From Bubalus kerabau (Eukaryota > Chordata > Mammalia > Artiodactyla > Bovidae), in the NCBI RefSeq assembly GCF_029407905.1, contig NC_073629.1, forward strand, positions 54,386,301-54,450,300: 64,000 bases of DNA. The letters are read 5' to 3'. Under the pieces are notes generated by a model. The model worked only from the letters and a program-made list of their open reading frames with translations. It was not told where the DNA came from and ran no database searches. How positions within the stretch are numbered: position 1 is the stretch's first letter; every line of letters begins with the position of its first letter. A program made the position numbers and the translations under genes. Of the stretch, positions 58,385 through 64,000 are shown piece by piece.

Positions 58385-58492
58385 GATTCATTTCATAGAA
58401 GTCAGAATGAGAAGCACTTAGAAAAATACAAAAATAAATTAGGTCTTGGTTTCCGCAATCATTGGAACTACAACTCTGGAAGAAGAGACATG
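58385..58492 (+). CDS. Candidate coding exon, gene unknown
   Basis: A 108-bp segment between an acceptor-like tggtttttcag (to 58384) and a strong donor, atg|gtaagt (58493). One frame is open for exactly 36 codons, phase 0 at both ends, and includes KHLEKYKNKLGLGF and HWNYNSGRRDM. The translation is hydrophilic and of normal composition, and the segment lies between an MLT1 LTR and a BovB, outside any repeat I recognise. The product is not recognised. The phase fits the candidate exon at 60802-61052. The acceptor tract is short, and 36 codons is short enough for chance. Confidence 0.35.
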
Positions 58493-58712
58493 GTAAGTCT
58501 TAAAATAATCATAGTACAACTGGTAAGTGTGGTGGATAATGAGGCATGTAGAAAGTCTTGAGAGAAATTCTTAACGTCTTAAAATTCTTTTAAAACATCT
58601 CTGGGATCTTAGTATAAGTAGAGCCAAAATTAGATTTGGATGGATAGGACTGAAGATAGAAGGGGCATTTTTATGAATATTTAACAACCTGTGAATCCCT
58701 GTCTAATCAATT

Positions 58713-59505
58713 GCTGTTGTTCAATTGCTCAGTTGTGTCCAACTTTTTGAGACCCCATGGACTGCAGCATGCCAAGCTTCCCTATCCTTCACCAGCTCCC
58801 AGTGCTTGCTCAAACTCATATCCATTGAGTCAGCGATGCCATCTAACCATCTTATCCTCTCTCATCCCCTTCTCCTTCTGCCTTCAATATTTCCCAGCAT
58901 CAGGGTCTTTTCTAATGAATCGGCTATTCACATCAGGTGGCCAAAGTATTGGAGCTTCACCTTCAGCATCAGTCCTTCTAATGAATATTCAGGATTGATT
59001 TCCTTTAGGATTGGCTGGTTGGATCTCCTTGCAGTCCAAGGGAATCTCAAGAGTCTTCTCCAACACCACAGTTCAAAAGCATCAATTCTTCAGTGCTCAG
59101 CCTTCTCTACGGTCCAACTCTCACACGCATACATGACTAATGGAAAAGCCATAGCTTTGACTAGACAGACCTTTGTCAGCAAAGTAATGTCTCTGCTTTT
59201 TAATACACTGTCAAGTTTTGTCATTGCTTTTCTTCCAAGGAACAAACGTCTTTTAATTTCGTGGCTGTAGTCACCATCTGCAGTGATTTTGGAGCCCAAG
59301 AAAACAAAGTCTGTCACTGTTTCCATTGTTTCCCCATCTATTTGCCATGAAGTGATGGGACCGCATGTCACCATCTTTGTTTTTTGAATGTGGGGTTTTA
59401 AGCCAGCTTTTTCACTCTCCTCTTTCACCATGAAGAAGCTCTTTAGTTCCTCTTCACTTTCTGCCATAAGGGTGGTGTCAGCTGCATATCTGAGGCTATT
59501 GATAA
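58713..59505 (-). mobile_element. BovB LINE 3' quarter
   Basis: Minus-strand BovB from just before RT motif C to the 3' end. The motif C site reads RYAADTTLMAES, so the second aspartate of YADD-like copies is changed here. Stops interrupt the frame, including TGA where the CGA codon is lost, as in the copies at 5733 and 25091. Confidence 0.88.
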
Positions 59506-60139
59506 CTCCTTTATTGTCATGTCTATTTAAAGCATTTAGAGTCCTAGACACATTTTTGTTTAATGTTTGTTTCCTCCTTGTACACATAAGAAAAAAATGT
59601 CTATGAGTCTAAATATTTTAAAACAACCTAGAATGCAACTTCTGTCTTACAAGCATTTTCTACAAGGTTTTGCAGTAAACTTTCAGGCATTTTTGATGTG
59701 AGTTCTTGATCAGATTTATAGTTAAAGCTTTCAATAGTTTCTGACTTAGGAGAAGTTTTCTGAAAATAATGATCTAGCTAATTTTCCATAATTGAGATTT
59801 TATGGTTTTAACATTGTTGATAGAACTGAAGGGCAATGAATCAGCCTGAAGTTTAGAAAGTGCACTGAGCATCCTTCATCAGGAGGCTCCCGGTTAAGTC
59901 AATCACACCTCTATCCCCCGTGCCCTCATAACAAACAAAAGCCTTATGTAAATAAACCAGGTATTTAATCCCTCTGACATTTTTCATATTTCCCATTAGA
60001 TACCAGTTCAGTTTCTCTGAGAGGTTATCTGGGCTTACAAAATATTTATATAGCTAAATGCTTAGAGTGAATAGTTTTGATTGAAGCTGAATCTTTAGTT
60101 TCCAATTTTACAAGCACGAACTCATTTAAAATGCTTCCT
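59506..60139. other. AT-rich unassigned sequence
   Basis: I see no gene or clear repeat. Confidence 0.3.
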
Positions 60140-60196
60140 CACTTCTTGTAATAACCTATAATGGAAAATAATCTGGAAAGGAGTATATATACACGC

Positions 60197-60238
<42 letters not shown>

Positions 60239-60306
60239 CCCAATCAATTTTCTGTACACCTGAAGCGACAACATTGTTAATGAAATGTACTTCAATTTGA
60301 AAAAAC
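60140..60306 (+). mobile_element. L1 3' end with AT microsatellite
   Basis: The phrases taataacctataatggaaaa, a TA dinucleotide run at about 60201-60236, and ttttctgtacacctgaagcg, as in artiodactyl L1 3' ends. Confidence 0.7.
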
Positions 60307-60801
60307 AACCAAAGTGGGGAAAACAATTCCTCACCAAAGTAAGGGGAGTTAGCATCCTATCTTTGTTTCTGGATGCAAAAAACAACTAAACCTCTGAATA
60401 TGCTGATACTGTCAAGGTTCAGAATGTGACTTCCAAGAAAGTCTATAAGTCACATTACCAGAGGCTAGAACCTGGGAGAATTAAGAAACAACCCTGAATA
60501 AATAATAAGTTCTAAATAAAGTCTTTCTTACCATTCTAACAAGTATCAAGATTAATTTTAACACCACTTTAGTGGTCATTAACGTACATGGCCTCAGGTT
60601 TTTGTTGAGACTGGCTACATCATAAAGTATTTTTCATGAAGCAATTTAAATCATTAAGAACTATAATTTATACATATAACTCAATAGAATAAATGGAACA
60701 CACCTACTACTTCATAAATTTGTGGACATTTATTTCTCAAGTTTACAATGGTGTAGCTTCATGTTCTTGTATTGATTTTATTTATTCTTGGACTAAATCA
60801 G
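60307..60801. other. AT-rich unassigned sequence, possible intron
   Basis: No repeat recognised. Its right end, gattttatttattcttggac then taaatcag, reads as a polypyrimidine tract and 3' splice site for the next entry. Confidence 0.35.
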
Positions 60802-61052
60802 CCTGACAATTTGAAAGCTGTTCAAATGTTAGAGTATGATTTTAACAAAATTATTCCAGATAGTCTATGTGAAATTACAATGGAATCCCAAGAACTTTGT
60901 AATTCAGATAAAAATGTTGTTTATCCCTATACCAAAATCACTGCTGAGGAGTTGATATTTTTCTTAGAAGAATTATGGAAGAGATATAAAATGCAAAACT
61001 TATATGTGGCCTTTTTGTGTCACTTTTCCCAAGATCTGTATTACCTGATCAG
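60802..61052 (+). CDS. Candidate coding exon, gene unknown
   Basis: A 251-bp segment between aaatcag (60795-60801) and cag|gtaatt (donor at 61053). One frame is open throughout, 83 codons plus 2 bases, starting in phase 0. It reads PDNLKAVQMLEYDFNKI near the start and ITAEELIFFLEELWKRYKMQ further on. The second half looks helical and amphipathic, with many Leu, Phe, Glu and Lys. I do not recognise the family. No poly(A) tail or TSD surrounds it, so it does not look like a retrocopy. It lies on the same strand as the candidate at 58385-58492 and in a matching phase. Without database comparison a chance ORF cannot be excluded. Confidence 0.35.
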
Positions 61053-61139
61053 GTAATTATCATATTATATTAATAAGAATGGAACTAAATACTTTTTAAT
61101 AGTGATGTCTAGATGTAACCTGAGTTGAAATAAAATTAA

Positions 61140-61570
61140 TTCCACAGGGACCTAATGTGTAGCACAGGGGACTATAGTCAATATCTTTTAATAACCTATA
61201 ATGGAAAAAATCTGAAAAAGAATATATATTTTTTTATATCCATATATCTGGGGCTTCCCAGGTGGCTCAGTGGTAAAGAATCCACCTGCCAAGCAAGACA
61301 GGTAGGTTCAGTCCCTGAGTTGGGAAGATCCCTGGAGAAAGAAAATGGCAACCTACTCCAGTATTCTTGCCTGGGAAATCCCATGGACAGAGGAGCCTGA
61401 CAGGCCACAGTTCATGGGGTTGGAAAAGAGTCAGACAAGACTTAGCAACTAAATAGCAGCAGCAATATCTTTATATCTGAATCACTTTGCTGTGTAATAA
61501 CTATAGCAATATTGTGAATCAACTATTCTTCAGTTCAAAAAATTAATTAAAGGACTAAAAAAAAAATAAA
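61140..61570 (+). mobile_element. L1 3' end split by a SINE
   Basis: Left part 61140-61251 (cagggacctaatgtgtagca, taataacctataatgg) and right part 61463-61570 (atctgaatcactttgctgtg, aatattgtgaatcaactatt) are consecutive in the artiodactyl L1 3' end. A Bov-tA separates them. Confidence 0.75.
61252..61462 (+). mobile_element. Bov-tA SINE inside L1
   Basis: Complete plus-strand SINE from gggcttcccaggtggctcag to acttagcaactaaatagcag. Confidence 0.88.
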
Positions 61571-61704
61571 GAGAAAGTCCATCTTCTAATTGTTTCCAAA
61601 CTTTACAACAGAGGAACCCCTGAATCACAATAATCAGAATGGCCAGTTTGGTTAAGATGTTTGGTGATAAAATCTTTGCCTGATGTTTTGTTCTAAAAAA
61701 TATT

Positions 61705-61955
61705 TGTTTTATTATTATTATTTATTTGGCTGAGTCAGGTCTCAGTGGTAGCATACAGATTCTTCACTGCATCATGTGGAATCTTTCTCTGTGGTGTACA
61801 GACTCTAGCTGTGGCACCTGGGCTCAGTAGTTGCAGTTCATGGGCTTAGTTACTCTGCGGCATGTGGGATTTTAGTTCCCCAACCAGGGATTGAACCCAT
61901 GTCCCCTGCATTGCAAGGCAGATTCTCATCCACAGGACCACCAGGGAAGTCCCCT
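61705..61955 (-). mobile_element. CHR-type tRNA-Glu SINE, long form
   Basis: Antisense CHR SINE with the long body: ctcagtggtagcatacagat, ctgtggcacctgggctcagt, gattttagttccccaaccag and accaccagggaagtccc. A TTATTATTA tail lies at its left. Confidence 0.78.
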
Positions 61956-63519
61956 AGTGCTGTGATTTTTATGCAAAATATCCAGACTCTGAAAATTTCA
62001 TCACTGTGATATGCCTGATCACATAAATGTTTACTCACACCTTGATTGTTCACAAATGCTTAAATATGAAACCTAAATTATAACCTGTATTCAAAGGTTT
62101 ATACATAAAAATAATGCAGCTTATGAAGAGCTTTTCACTTTTTCCTGCTTGGATATTTAGAATGACATTCAAATATACATTCAGAAACACACAGGCCTGG
62201 TGTTATGGCTGTTTAAGTACCCTGCTTATTTTAGTGACTTTCATATATCTCTCCATCTAAATCAAAGTGTTTATCCTGTACCTTGCTAACTGAAACAACT
62301 GAGTTAATTTTAGTGTTTATCTCAATGTTCTGTATAAATGAAAGGACTGGAAGATGGGGTGATGGGAGGTGGCAGTAGACAGAGCCTTTTTATTTGTGCA
62401 ACTTGCACTGGAATCACGAGATGTTTCTGATCTGCTGCCCATCTCAGCTCGTCTCCAAAGTTTCTCCAGCACTCTCCCATAATTCCTTCTAAGTTTCTGT
62501 ACACATATTCGCAAGGCCTCTCTCATCACACTCACAATCTCTCCTCATCTCGACAGTTCTTTCCCAAAGGACTATCAGTTGATTATCAGTGAAATAACTG
62601 AGTCATAAATAACTACAGAAAAATTTGTAAAATGATAATTTAGCTTCAAAGTTACCATCCACAATTTTCTTATGCATAAGTGGTTCATAAAGTTATTTTA
62701 TTAAGCACTTCCCTATGCTTGGAGTGTATGTGTTTAACTAGGGAAGTCTTTCTAGTTGTACAGAACCATTCTGATTTAAGTAGACCCAATTATCACCATA
62801 AAAGTATTTACTGAGAGCTGGGCTGGACAGCCATTGTACAGTCTGATCTGGTAAATACACAGAAACTGCACTCCAGATTACACAGCAAGGCACTAATGAC
62901 CCAAATGAAACTCCAGGGGCACCTTAGGTAAATGCAGTACAGAGAATTAAGGAAGGAAATCATTAGTCACAATTGCAGAAACTAGCCAAATACAAAGTGA
63001 AAAAAATGCATGCAGCCTATTTCCTGCAGAGTATGGGGAGCCTTGGTAACAGAATATGCAAAAACACAAGAGAAATGCAAAAGAGAAACATGATTTCTAC
63101 AAATAAATAAGAAAGGGTCTGATCTCAATTTTAAATTACAAAAACGATTTTATTTAATTTATTTTCTGTTCCTATGTACTACATAGCCAAATAACATTAA
63201 GACATTGTATCATGAATTTACACTATGACAGATCAACTTTCAAGCATTTTCTTGACAGTCTTGGAGGTTTTGCCAGCACTGACAAAATCTGAACATATAC
63301 AGTAAGAGGAAACGAGCAGCAAAAGGAAATCTAAGTGACCACATAAGGCATTGAGTTTCAACCCCACAAAAAATATTCATTAAATAGGCAGAATCATATG
63401 CGAGAGTGAACAATGTTCAGCAGAAAGCAAATTTATACCATATCCAAAACCATGTATAGGAACTATTATTTAACAGGACCAAAAAACTGTTTGAAGTTAT
63501 ATACCCCTTTTTGAGGTCT
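61956..63519. other. Unassigned AT-rich sequence
   Basis: 1.5 kb with no repeat I can name and no supported gene. Minus frames at 62317-62535 lack domains. No further exon with matching phase was seen. Confidence 0.35.
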
Positions 63520-63914
63520 GAGCCCCGAAGAATTGATGCTTTTGAACTGTGGTGTTGGAGAAGACTCTTGAGAGTCCCTTGGACAGCAAGGAGATCCAAC
63601 CAGTCCATTCTGAAGGAGATCAGCCCTGGGTGTTCTTTGGAGGGAATGATGCTAATGCTGAAACTCCAGTACTTTGGCCACCTCATGCGAAGGGTTGACT
63701 CATTGGAAAAGACTCTGATGCTGGGAGGGGTTGGGGGCAGGAGGAAAAGGGTTGACAGAGGATGAGATGGCTGGATGGCATCACCGACTCAATGCACGTG
63801 AGTCTGAGTGAACTCCGGGAGTTGGTGATGGACAGGGAGGCCTGGCATACTGCAATTCATGGGGTCACAAAGAGTCAGACACGACTGAGTGACTGAACTG
63901 AACTGAACTGAAGA
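63520..63914 (+). mobile_element. BovB LINE 3' end
   Basis: It starts at ccccgaagaattgatgcttt and ends in (TGAAC)n. The frame is open for most of its length. The usual ggacgacagagg is altered to gttgacagagg near 63750, which adds a stop. Confidence 0.88.
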
Positions 63915-63936
63915 AAAAGAAAAAATTCCTTGGCGT

Positions 63937-63959
63937 GGGAGGAGAGCTTCTCTCCTCCC
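63937..63959. repeat. Perfect 10-bp hairpin
   Basis: Arms gggaggagag (63937-63946) and ctctcctccc (63950-63959) are exact reverse complements with a 3-base loop. It lies just beyond the BovB tail. Confidence 0.6.
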
Positions 63960-64000
63960 CGTCTCCTCAAAATGAATTTAAGCATGTTACTTTTACCAGT

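Overview
The window looks like nuclear DNA of a ruminant, most likely a bovid. The evidence is repeat content: many Bov-tA and BOV-A2 SINEs, at least fourteen BovB (RTE-type) LINE pieces, CHR-type tRNA-Glu SINEs and ruminant-style L1 3' ends, on a background of old mammalian repeats (MIR, L2, L1M, MLT1, a hAT element, a Tigger-like element). Nothing prokaryotic is present, and no rRNA, functional tRNA or CRISPR array was found. Cattle, sheep, goat or buffalo cannot be told apart here. All repeat names come from recognition by eye, and element ends are usually good to about 5-20 bases unless a target-site duplication (TSD) fixes them.

Layout. 0-9 kb: SINEs, two BovB 3' ends, a small poly(A)-tailed retrocopy (5411-5520) and a nearly full-length minus-strand BovB (5733-8908). 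9-20 kb: L1M, MIR and L2 remnants, a 1.9-kb BovB (13255-15165) and two BovB 3' ends. 20-25 kb: SINEs with clear TSDs, a degenerate TG tract, an L1 ORF2 fragment and a chimeric CHR/L1 insertion (24437-24676). 25.1-28.3 kb: the best-preserved BovB, one frame of about 1,066 codons broken by five stop codons without a frameshift. 28-36 kb: SINEs, an MLT1 LTR, a hAT element and an L1 interrupted by BovB. 36-43.5 kb: repeat-poor, with a GC-richer block near 40.7-41.3 kb holding E-box, AP-1 and CRE motifs. 43.5-53 kb: three LTR-like elements in nested positions (43730-44111 inside a SINE; about 48.95-50.09 kb carrying two SINEs; 51912-52312 inside a DNA transposon). 53-64 kb: BovB and L1 ends, MLT1 LTRs and two plus-strand exon-like segments (58385-58492 and 60802-61052) with compatible splice phases.

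No complete host protein-coding gene can be supported. Most long open frames belong to BovB or run antisense to it. The window is best read as intergenic or intronic sequence shaped by retrotransposition, with one possible pair of host exons at its right end. The most informative observations are two BovB copies sharing four in-frame stops, the LTR insertions into datable host repeats, the chimeric SINE/L1 insertion and the exon pair.
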